NCBI RefSeq assembly: GCF_900478135.1
Contig: NZ_LS483470.1
Location: 2,538,501 to 2,602,500, forward strand
DNA: 64,000 nucleotides
Origin: Leminorella richardii
Lineage (GTDB): Bacteria; Pseudomonadota; Gammaproteobacteria; Enterobacterales; Enterobacteriaceae
Direction: 5' to 3'
Within the stretch, counting starts at the first letter, position 1. Each line of letters starts with the position of its first letter. A program made the translations under genes and the position numbers. Positions 7,184 to 15,141 of this stretch are shown here, one piece after another. The notes under the pieces are model-generated. The model was not told the DNA's origin, did not search any database, and worked only from the letters and a program-made list of their open reading frames with translations.

Positions 7184-8482
7184 TTACGCTTGGCCTTTAA
7201 CTTCTTTCAGACCGTTGAACGGTGCACGGTCGCCCAGCACTTCTTCGATACGGATCAGCTGGTTGTACTTGGCTACGCGGTCAGAGCGGCTCATAGAACC
7301 GGTCTTGATCTGGCCAGCAGCAGTACCAACAGCCAGATCGGCGATGGTAGCATCTTCAGTTTCACCTGAACGGTGAGAAATCACAGCGGTGTAGCCTGCG
7401 TCTTTCGCCATCTTGATAGCGGCCAGCGTTTCGGTCAGAGAACCGATCTGGTTGAACTTGATCAGGATAGAGTTAGCGATGCCTTTCTCGATGCCTTCTT
7501 TCAGGATCTTGGTGTTAGTTACGAACAGGTCGTCACCCACCAGCTGGATTTTGTCGCCCAGCACTTTGGTCTGGTAAGCAAAGCCAGCCCAGTCAGACTC
7601 GTCCAGACCGTCTTCGATAGACACGATCGGATACTGCTTGGTCAGCTCTTCGAGGAAGTGAGTGAACTCTTCAGAAGTGAACGCTTTGTTGCCTTCACCG
7701 GCCAGAACGTACTTGCCGTCTTTGTAGAATTCAGACGCGGCACAGTCCATCGCCAGAGTGATGTCTTTGCCCAGCACGTAGCCAGCGGCTTTAACGGCTT
7801 CAGCGATAACAGCCAGTGCTTCAGCGTTGGAGCCCAGGTTTGGCGCATAGCCGCCTTCGTCACCTACGGCAGTGTTCATGCCTTTGCCTTTCAGCACTTT
7901 TGCCAAGTGATGGAAAACTTCAGAACCCATGCGTACGGCTTCTTTCAGCGTTTTCGCGCCAACTGGCTGGATCATGAACTCTTGGATATCAACGTTGTTG
8001 TCAGCGTGCTCGCCGCCGTTGATGATGTTCATCATTGGCAGAGGCATAGAATATTTACCTGGGGTGCCGTTCAGCTCGGCAATGTGCTCATACAGCGGCA
8101 TGCCTTTAGAGGCAGCAGCGGCTTTTGCAGCAGCCAGTGATACAGCCAGAATAGCGTTAGCGCCGAAGTTGGATTTGTTATCAGTACCGTCCAGCTCGAT
8201 CATGATACGGTCAATGTTGGCCTGATCTTTTGCATCTTTGCCAACGATAGCCTGAGCGATTGGGCCATTAACGGCGCCAACGGCCTTCAGAACGCCTTTA
8301 CCCAGGAAGCGAGACTTGTCACCGTCACGAAGCTCTAACGCTTCGCGAGAGCCGGTGGAGGCGCCTGACGGCGCAGCGGCTAGACCTACAAAACCGCCTT
8401 CTAAATGCACTTCCGCTTCAACGGTCGGATTGCCACGAGAGTCGATAATTTCACGACCGAGCACTTTAACGATTTTGGACAT
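7184..8482 (-). CDS. eno: Enolase
   Basis: The 432-residue glycolytic enzyme interconverts 2-phosphoglycerate and phosphoenolpyruvate and also docks on RNase E in the degradosome. The length equals that of E. coli enolase. Visible signatures are the N-terminal EIIDSRGNPTVE, the Mg-binding SIEDGLDESDW, LVGDDLFVTN, the catalytic-lysine loop LIKFNQIGSLTET and the SHRSGETED family motif. It follows pyrG on the same strand with 212 bp between and ends at a strong terminator. No unusual features. Confidence 0.97.
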   Translation of the reverse strand: MSKIVKVLGREIIDSRGNPTVEAEVHLEGGFVGLAAAPSGASTGSREALELRDGDKSRFLGKGVLKAVGAVNGPIAQAIVGKDAKDQANIDRIMIELDGTDNKSNFGANAILAVSLAAAKAAAASKGMPLYEHIAELNGTPGKYSMPLPMMNIINGGEHADNNVDIQEFMIQPVGAKTLKEAVRMGSEVFHHLAKVLKGKGMNTAVGDEGGYAPNLGSNAEALAVIAEAVKAAGYVLGKDITLAMDCAASEFYKDGKYVLAGEGNKAFTSEEFTHFLEELTKQYPIVSIEDGLDESDWAGFAYQTKVLGDKIQLVGDDLFVTNTKILKEGIEKGIANSILIKFNQIGSLTETLAAIKMAKDAGYTAVISHRSGETEDATIADLAVGTAAGQIKTGSMSRSDRVAKYNQLIRIEEVLGDRAPFNGLKEVKGQA

Positions 8483-8567
8483 TCGGTTTTCCTCTAGTCA
8501 CACGTTGATTTAACAACAAACTGTAGACAACGGCGGCTCAGCCGCCACGCGTCCCGCTCTGCTTGGG

Positions 8568-8604
8568 CAATAAACGCCAGGACTGTATCACTGGCGTTTT
8601 ATTG
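8568..8604 (-). terminator. Stem-loop between pyrG and eno, possible partial terminator
   Basis: A 13-14-bp inverted repeat (CAATAAACGCCAG / CTGGCGTTTTATTG, one bulged base) surrounds a 10-nt loop, with T-rich flanks on both strands. It could limit pyrG readthrough into eno. Confidence 0.5.
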
Positions 8605-8644
8605 CTTTGCCCTTCAGAAGCGGGCCTTCCTGAAAATACCTGAC

Positions 8645-8683
8645 TATACCCGCCATACTTCAACTCGAAATACTTAAGGTATA
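8645..8683. repeat. Imperfect 39-bp palindrome in the pyrG-eno spacer
   Basis: TATACC (8645) and GGTATA (8678) bound an imperfect palindrome with TACTTC-like arms. It resembles the small dispersed intergenic palindromes of Serratia/Yersinia-type genomes, but copy number cannot be judged from one window. Confidence 0.3.
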
Positions 8684-8694
8684 ACTGACCGCGC

Positions 8695-10341
8695 TTAGTC
8701 GCACTCGCCGCTGCGGCACTTTTGATACTCACCGGCGGCTTTGACGAAACCGGCAAACAGCGGATGGCCGTCTCTCGGCGTCGACGTAAACTCCGGGTGG
8801 AACTGACTGGCTACAAACCAAGGATGGTCAGGAAGCTCAATAATTTCCACCAGCTTGTGGTCAGCGGAACGCCCCGCAACTCGCAGCCCAGCCGCTTCAA
8901 TCTGCGGCAGCAGCATGTTGTTCACCTCATAGCGGTGACGGTGACGTTCTAAAATTGTCGGTTCGCCATACAGCTTACGCGACAGGCTGCCTTCTGTCAG
9001 ATGACACGGCTGGCTGCCTAAGCGCATGGTGCCGCCCAAATCGCTCTCTTCGGTACGAACCTCTACATTCCCTTCTTCATCGCGCCATTCAGTGATAAGC
9101 GCAATAACCGGGTATTTGCAGTCCGGCACAAATTCAGTCGAATTGGCGTCGGCCATGCCGACAACGTTTCGGGCAAACTCCATCATCGCCACCTGCATGC
9201 CTAAACAGATCCCCAGATAGGGCACCTTGTTCTCGCGAGCATAGCGCGCGGCGGTAATTTTGCCTTCCACACCGCGGTAGCCGAAACCACCGGGAACCAG
9301 AATCGCATCAAGGCCGGAAAGAATTTCTTCACCCTTGGCTTCGACGTCCTGCGAATCGATTAGCTTTATATTAACGCTGAATCGATTCTTCAGTCCACCA
9401 TGCTTTAATGCTTCGATGACAGATTTATACGCATCAGGCAGTTCAACGTACTTGCCGACCATGCCAATCGTCACTTCACGGGTAGGATTAGACTCTTCAT
9501 AAATAACCTGTTCCCACTCGGCCAGGTTGGCTTCTGGGCAGGAAAGGTGGAATCTTTTACAGATAAACTCGTCAAGACCCTGAGATTTCAGCAGGCCAGG
9601 GATCTTATAAATGGAGTCAACGTCTTTCAGAGAAATAACCGCTTTCTCAGGTACGTTACAGAACAGTGCAATCTTGGCGCGTTCGTTAGCCGGGATGGCG
9701 CGGTCAGAACGGCACACCAGAATGTCTGGCTGAATGCCGATAGACAGCAGCTCTTTCACCGAGTGCTGAGTCGGCTTGGTTTTCACCTCACCGGACGCCG
9801 CCAGATAAGGCACCAGCGTCAGGTGCATAAACAGCGTGTGCTCGCGGCCGATTTCCACCGCCATCTGGCGGATAGCCTCAAGGAACGGCAGGGATTCGAT
9901 ATCACCCACTGTGCCGCCGACTTCCACCAGCGCAACGTCGTGACCTTCTGCACCGGCAATAACCCGCTCTTTAATGGCGTTGGTAATATGGGGAATCACC
10001 TGCACAGTGGCGCCCAAATAGTCGCCGCGGCGCTCTTTGCGCAGCACGTCGGAATAAATGCGGCCAGTAGTGAAGTTGTTGCGGCGGGTCATCTTGGTGC
10101 GAATAAAGCGCTCGTAGTGCCCCAAGTCCAGATCGGTTTCGGCACCGTCCTCGGTAACAAACACTTCGCCGTGCTGAATAGGACTCATGGTGCCTGGATC
10201 GAGGTTAATGTAGGGATCCAGCTTCATCATTGTGACGTTTAGGCCACGAGCCTCAAGAATAGCGGCAAGAGAAGCGGCTGCAATGCCTTTGCCGAGTGAG
10301 GATACAACCCCACCTGTTACGAATATGTAATTAGTAGCCAT
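8695..10341 (-). CDS. pyrG: CTP synthase
   Basis: The 548-residue enzyme makes CTP from UTP, ATP and glutamine. The N-terminal synthetase domain starts with the P-loop-like FVTGGVVSSLGKGI and carries MKLDPYINLDPGTMSP. The C-terminal class I glutamine amidotransferase domain (from about residue 300) has the nucleophile elbow LGICLGMQ with its catalytic Cys, and QFHPEFTS supplying His and Glu of the triad. mazG lies upstream on the same strand and eno downstream, the usual enterobacterial order. Confidence 0.97.
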   Translation of the reverse strand: MATNYIFVTGGVVSSLGKGIAAASLAAILEARGLNVTMMKLDPYINLDPGTMSPIQHGEVFVTEDGAETDLDLGHYERFIRTKMTRRNNFTTGRIYSDVLRKERRGDYLGATVQVIPHITNAIKERVIAGAEGHDVALVEVGGTVGDIESLPFLEAIRQMAVEIGREHTLFMHLTLVPYLAASGEVKTKPTQHSVKELLSIGIQPDILVCRSDRAIPANERAKIALFCNVPEKAVISLKDVDSIYKIPGLLKSQGLDEFICKRFHLSCPEANLAEWEQVIYEESNPTREVTIGMVGKYVELPDAYKSVIEALKHGGLKNRFSVNIKLIDSQDVEAKGEEILSGLDAILVPGGFGYRGVEGKITAARYARENKVPYLGICLGMQVAMMEFARNVVGMADANSTEFVPDCKYPVIALITEWRDEEGNVEVRTEESDLGGTMRLGSQPCHLTEGSLSRKLYGEPTILERHRHRYEVNNMLLPQIEAAGLRVAGRSADHKLVEIIELPDHPWFVASQFHPEFTSTPRDGHPLFAGFVKAAGEYQKCRSGECD

Positions 10342-10482
10342 GCTGAACCTGAAGGTTAGGTTTATAAAGACGAAAAAAGAGAAGTACTAGGACGGGAAAG
10401 CAGTATACCAGAGCCTTCCCGCCACAACAATTAATGAAAGCCAAACGGGGAAAAATTTCGGGCATCTGCCCAGCGGCAGGCG

Positions 10483-11289
10483 CTACTCCTTTGTCTGGCG
10501 TTCCTCTTCTTTGACTTGGTGCCACACCATGTCCATTTCTTGCAGCGACGCCTGCTCTAACGATTTTCCTGACGCTTTGACAATCTCCTCAACGCGGCGG
10601 AAACGGCGCTCAAACTTGCGGTTCGCTACCTGTAGCGCGCTTTCGGCCTTATGGCCAAGATGGCGAGACAGATTTACCGTCGCAAACAGCAGGTCGCCCA
10701 GCTCTTCTTCCAGTTTAGACTCATCAATCACCGCCTGCCTGGCTTCGTGCATCACCTCTTCCAGCTCTTCATGCACTTTATCCACTACGGGGCCAAGGGT
10801 CGTCCAGTCAAAGCCGACGTTTGCACAGCGCTTCTGAATTTTATGCGCCTTCATCAGCGCGGGCAGCGCGTCAGGAATATCGTCCATCACAGAAAACTGC
10901 GCCTTCTTTTCTCGCTCTGCGCTTTTGCGCTGCTCCCACTCAACGCTGACACTCTGAGCATCTTCTACGTTCAAATCGCCAAACACGTGGGGATGGCGGC
11001 GTACCAGCTTGTCGCTGATAGCGTTACAAACGTCGTTAAAGTCAAAGCGCCCCTCTTCCTGCGCCATGCGGGCGTAAAACACGATCTGGTAAAGCAAATC
11101 CCCCAGCTCATCGCGCAAATCGCTAAAGTCAGCCCGCTGAATAGCATCCAGCACTTCATAGGTTTCTTCCAGCGTATAGGGGGCGATGGTGTTGAACGTC
11201 TGTGCCTTATCCCATGGGCAGCCGCCTTCGGGCGCTCTCAGGGTGTCCATAATGCCCAGCAGGCGATCTATTGGGGTCACGTTACTCAT
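10483..11289 (-). CDS. mazG: Nucleoside triphosphate pyrophosphohydrolase MazG
   Basis: I chose ATG 11289 (MSNVTPIDRL), which aligns with E. coli MazG; the frame extends 15 codons further up without support. The 268-residue protein has two tandem MazG domains. The first has CPWDKAQTF and the metal-binding EETYEVLDAI...DELGDLLYQIVFYARM; the second has the degenerate repeat EELGDLLFATVNLSRH. It hydrolyses NTPs to NMPs and in E. coli lowers ppGpp levels, which fits its place between relA and pyrG. Confidence 0.95.
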   Translation of the reverse strand: MSNVTPIDRLLGIMDTLRAPEGGCPWDKAQTFNTIAPYTLEETYEVLDAIQRADFSDLRDELGDLLYQIVFYARMAQEEGRFDFNDVCNAISDKLVRRHPHVFGDLNVEDAQSVSVEWEQRKSAEREKKAQFSVMDDIPDALPALMKAHKIQKRCANVGFDWTTLGPVVDKVHEELEEVMHEARQAVIDESKLEEELGDLLFATVNLSRHLGHKAESALQVANRKFERRFRRVEEIVKASGKSLEQASLQEMDMVWHQVKEEERQTKE

Positions 11290-11400
11290 CTCTTTGTCTG
11301 CATTAACAGTAAATGGGGATAGCGCTGGTTCCAACTAGCGCCGACTGACACAGGTTTATCAGCCCCATCGCTCTCGACGGGGCTGATATCCAATTAGGAA

Positions 11401-13632
11401 CTACTTGCTGCCCAAGCGCTTGGCTTCGATGATGTCCGGCAGTTGGTTAATCCGGGACAGCACACGAGACAGCGCCTGAAGGTTATAAAGCTCAATTTCC
11501 ATATCAATGGTGGCCATCTGCTTTTTCACATCGCTGCGGCTGGACACGCTCAGAACATTCACCTTTTCGTTCGCCAAGATGGTGGTAATGTCGCGCAGCA
11601 GGCCGCTGCGATCGTTGGCAACCACTCGCACTACCAGCGAATAGCCGCTGGAGTAGCAGTCGCCCCATACGGCTTCCACGAGGCGCTCAGGGGCGTGTGT
11701 CTTAAGCTCTTGCAACTGGTCACAGTCGGCCCGGTGGATGGAAATCCCCCGGCCCTGAGTAATAAAACCAACAATGTCGTCGCCGGGGATCGGCTGACAG
11801 CAGCGGGCAATGTGGTGCATCAGGTTACCCACGCCCTCAACAATGATCTGGCTATTGTTTTTGGCATTGCGCTGCTGTGCCGCCGCCGTCTTCTGATTGA
11901 GCTGACGCAGCGCTTCCCGATCGGCCTCTTCTGCGGTCGGTTGATTAAACTTACTTTGCAGGAAGTTCACCAACTGGTTAAGGCGAATATCACCGCCGCC
12001 AATGCCTGCCAGCACTTCATCAAACGAGTGGACGTTGTAGCGCGGCACCAGCAGCTTTTCAGCCTCTTTAAAGCTGATGTTCAGCCGCTCCAGCTCTTCG
12101 TCCAGCATTTGCCGCCCGGCCACGACGTTTTTATCGCGATCCTGCTTTTTAAACCACGCCTGGATCTTGGCTCTCGCCCGCCCGCTGTTAACAAACCCTT
12201 GGTTAGGGTTTAACCAGTCACGGCTTGGGTTCGGCTGCTTCTGGGTGATAATTTCAATCTGATCGCCCATCTGCAGCTGATAGGTGAACGGCACAATGCG
12301 GCCGCCGATTTTCGCGCCGATACAGCGGTGGCCGACGTCACTATGAATGTGGTAGGCAAAGTCCAGCGGCGTTGAGCCTGTGGGCAGGTCGATAACGTCG
12401 CCCTTAGGAGTAAAGACATACACGCGGTCGTCGAATACCTGACTTCTAACCTCGTCAAGCATTTCGCCGCTGTCGGACATCTCCTCCTGCCAGGCGATAA
12501 GCTTACGCAGCCAGGCAATGCGTTCTTCGTAGCCAGAACGGCCGGACACCGCTCCCTCTTTGTACTTCCAGTGTGCCGCAACGCCCAGTTCAGCGTCTTC
12601 ATGCATCTGTCGAGTGCGGATCTGGATTTCTACCGCCTGCCCCTTCGGCCCGAAGACAACGGTATGAATTGACTGATAGCCGTTCGGCTTAGGGTTGGCA
12701 ACGTAATCATCAAATTCGCTAGGCAGGTGGCGGAAGTGGGTATGAACAATCCCCAGCGCGGCATAGCAGTCCTGTAAGCGCTCCACCACAATACGCACCG
12801 CTCGCACGTCATACAGCTCTTCAAACGCTAGCGACTTCTTCTGCATTTTGCGCCAGATGCTGTAGATATGCTTCGGCCGGCCGTAGATTTCTCCTTGAAT
12901 GCCCTCTTCTTTCATGGACTCGCGCAGGGTCTTCACAAAGTTATCAATATAGACTTCTCGGTCGATACGCCGCTCGTGCAGCAGGTTGGCAATCTTTTTA
13001 TATTCATCCGGATGCAGATAGCGGAAACAGAAATCTTCCATTTCCCACTTCAGTTGGCCAATCCCAAGTCGGTTAGCCAACGGCGCATAAATGTTAAAAC
13101 ACTCTTTAGCAGCAAGAACCCGAATCTCTTCCGATTCGTCCTTTACCTCTCTCAGGTGGGCGATGCGTTCCGCCAGCTTGATGACCACGCAGCGAAAATC
13201 TTCCACCATCGCCAGCAGCATGCGGCGCACGTTATCCACCTGAACGGAGCCATTGTTGCCGCTTTGGGTAGCTTTGAGTTGACGTATCGCGTCCATTTCC
13301 AGCACGCCGTGCACCAGATTGGCGACGTCGTTGCCGAACTGCTCTTTCAGCGTTTCGTCATCAAGAATGCCTTCGTCCGCTAGCGGGAACAGCAGCGCTG
13401 CCCGCTGGCTATCGATATCCATGCTCAGGGTGGCGAGAATTTCCACAACCTCCAGCCCCCGCCAAAGCAGCAGAGAGGCATCCGGCTTGTCTTTCACTCG
13501 CTGTTCGCAATACCGCCAGGTCGCCGCCAAACGTTCGCCCTGTTCTGGATTGACAATGCCCAGATTAGCGATCCATTTATCCAGCTCAAACTCACCGGCT
13601 GTATTCAAATGGGCACTTCTTACCGCAACCAT
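11401..13632 (-). CDS. relA: GTP pyrophosphokinase RelA, (p)ppGpp synthetase I
   Basis: This 743-residue protein is the same size as E. coli RelA. The N-terminal pseudo-hydrolase domain has LLFPLADEG where SpoT-type enzymes have an HD pair, so it should lack hydrolase activity. The synthetase domain (about 250-390) has RPKHIYSIWRKM and ELYDVRAVRIVV, followed by TGS (VYVFTPKGDVIDLP, about residue 405), a zinc-finger region with ARCCQPIPGD and a C-terminal ACT domain (ANDRSGLLRDITTILANEKVNVL). It senses uncharged tRNA on stalled ribosomes and makes the stringent-response alarmone. rlmD lies directly upstream, 20 bp away. Confidence 0.97.
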   Translation of the reverse strand: MVAVRSAHLNTAGEFELDKWIANLGIVNPEQGERLAATWRYCEQRVKDKPDASLLLWRGLEVVEILATLSMDIDSQRAALLFPLADEGILDDETLKEQFGNDVANLVHGVLEMDAIRQLKATQSGNNGSVQVDNVRRMLLAMVEDFRCVVIKLAERIAHLREVKDESEEIRVLAAKECFNIYAPLANRLGIGQLKWEMEDFCFRYLHPDEYKKIANLLHERRIDREVYIDNFVKTLRESMKEEGIQGEIYGRPKHIYSIWRKMQKKSLAFEELYDVRAVRIVVERLQDCYAALGIVHTHFRHLPSEFDDYVANPKPNGYQSIHTVVFGPKGQAVEIQIRTRQMHEDAELGVAAHWKYKEGAVSGRSGYEERIAWLRKLIAWQEEMSDSGEMLDEVRSQVFDDRVYVFTPKGDVIDLPTGSTPLDFAYHIHSDVGHRCIGAKIGGRIVPFTYQLQMGDQIEIITQKQPNPSRDWLNPNQGFVNSGRARAKIQAWFKKQDRDKNVVAGRQMLDEELERLNISFKEAEKLLVPRYNVHSFDEVLAGIGGGDIRLNQLVNFLQSKFNQPTAEEADREALRQLNQKTAAAQQRNAKNNSQIIVEGVGNLMHHIARCCQPIPGDDIVGFITQGRGISIHRADCDQLQELKTHAPERLVEAVWGDCYSSGYSLVVRVVANDRSGLLRDITTILANEKVNVLSVSSRSDVKKQMATIDMEIELYNLQALSRVLSRINQLPDIIEAKRLGSK

Positions 13633-13651
13633 AACGCTTCCTCACTGCTTA

Positions 13652-14983
13652 CTACTTTGAGAGATTTGACTGACACACAAACAGCGCCATTGACTCAACG
13701 TGCCCGGTCTGCGGGAACATATCAAGTATGCGCAGACCGCCAAGCGCATAGCCGCCTTCTAGCAGCGCTTTGCTGTCCCTAACCAGCGTTTGCGGGTTAC
13801 AGGAAACGTACACAATGCGCTTAGGAGCAAGTCTGACTATCTGCGCCATTGCCTCAGCGGCCCCGGCGCGGGCGGGGTCTAGCAACACTTTATCAAATCC
13901 CTGACGCGCCCACGACTGTTTACTGACGTCCTCTTCCAGATTGTGGTGTAAAAAAGTGACATTATCCAGACCGTTGTCCTTTGCGTTCTGCTGCCCGCGA
14001 GCCACCAGCGAATCAACACCCTCGACGCCCACGACCTCTTTAGCCCTTTTCGCTATCGGCAGCGTAAAGTTTCCCATACCGCAGAACAGGTCCAGAACTC
14101 TATCCGTCGGCTGTAAATCCAGCCAGGCCAGCGCCTGTTCAACCATCCGCTGGTTAACGCCCGCGTTGACCTGAATAAAATCGCGCGGGTTAAACCCCAG
14201 CGTCAGGCCGTCCAGAAGATAATGAGGCTCCAAGCCCGTTAGCCGTTCCAGCACGTCACCTTCCCCGGCCAGCCAGACGGCTACGCCAAAAGCTTCAGCA
14301 AACGCCATCAGTCGCTGACGATCGCCGTCAGACATTGGGACTAAGTGCCGAAGCACCAGCAAAGGCCCGCTGTCTGCCTTCACCAGTTCCGCATGCCCCA
14401 ATTTTTTCACACTGCCTAAAGAGGAAAGGCATTGGTTAAGAGGTTCCAGCAGCGCGTCTAACTCAGGCTCCAAAACCGGGCAGTGCGCGATGTTAACTAC
14501 ATCGTTAGACATCTGCTGACGAAACCCCATCACCAGACGCTTTTCCTTCGTCGAATACTGTAAACCAAAGCGCGCCCGACGCCGGTAGCCGTAATCAGAG
14601 GCAAAAATGGCCTCTTCCTGTTGAACGGACAGCCCCGTCTCCCGTAAAAACAGCTGGCTGAGAGCGTGAGATTTGCTCTTCTGCTGCAGCGCTGACGACG
14701 CGTGCTGTTGATTACAGCCACCGCAAACGCCGTAGTGCAGGCATGGAGGTACTACCCGCTGGTCGCTGGAGGAAAGACGGCGCACAGTTTTCGCTCTGGC
14801 GTAGCTGCGCTTATCCTCATAAATACGGACTTCGACACGCTCCTCTGGCAGCGCATCAGTCACAAAAATCGTTTTTCCCTCGTGGCGAGCCACGCCTTGT
14901 CCTTGTGTATCGAGCTCATAAGGGGTAACAATAAGTTTCTGTTGTATCGCCTTCCTGCGGCTAGGCGAGTAGAATTGCACCAT
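13652..14983 (-). CDS. rlmD: 23S rRNA (uracil-1939-C5)-methyltransferase RlmD
   Basis: ATG 14983 (MVQFYSPSRR) matches the E. coli start; an upstream in-frame ATG adds 13 unsupported residues. The 443-residue enzyme has an N-terminal TRAM domain, an iron-sulfur cluster motif (CLHYGVCGGC plus the later HCPVL Cys), SAM-binding DLFCGMGNFTLP, and the catalytic-Cys segment YVSCNPQTL. It methylates U1939 of 23S rRNA. The gene is adjacent to relA and divergent from barA, as in E. coli. Confidence 0.95.
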   Translation of the reverse strand: MVQFYSPSRRKAIQQKLIVTPYELDTQGQGVARHEGKTIFVTDALPEERVEVRIYEDKRSYARAKTVRRLSSSDQRVVPPCLHYGVCGGCNQQHASSALQQKSKSHALSQLFLRETGLSVQQEEAIFASDYGYRRRARFGLQYSTKEKRLVMGFRQQMSNDVVNIAHCPVLEPELDALLEPLNQCLSSLGSVKKLGHAELVKADSGPLLVLRHLVPMSDGDRQRLMAFAEAFGVAVWLAGEGDVLERLTGLEPHYLLDGLTLGFNPRDFIQVNAGVNQRMVEQALAWLDLQPTDRVLDLFCGMGNFTLPIAKRAKEVVGVEGVDSLVARGQQNAKDNGLDNVTFLHHNLEEDVSKQSWARQGFDKVLLDPARAGAAEAMAQIVRLAPKRIVYVSCNPQTLVRDSKALLEGGYALGGLRILDMFPQTGHVESMALFVCQSNLSK

Positions 14984-15141
14984 GGTGATATATAACCTAA
15001 ATAGTTCAGGCGGCACACGCATCGCAAAAAACGCGGCAAACGCGTTTGCGGCCTGAAATAGGGCGGGTATCGCATCCCGTCACTGTGTTATGAAATAGCC
15101 TGATTCGCTACAGACAGTCGATTGTCCCATACTGGAACCCT

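Noticed and set aside
7373..8140. A 255-codon plus-strand frame opposite eno
   Set aside because: It is the mirror of a highly biased coding gene and has no start signal; similar long antisense frames occur opposite pyrG, relA and tpl.
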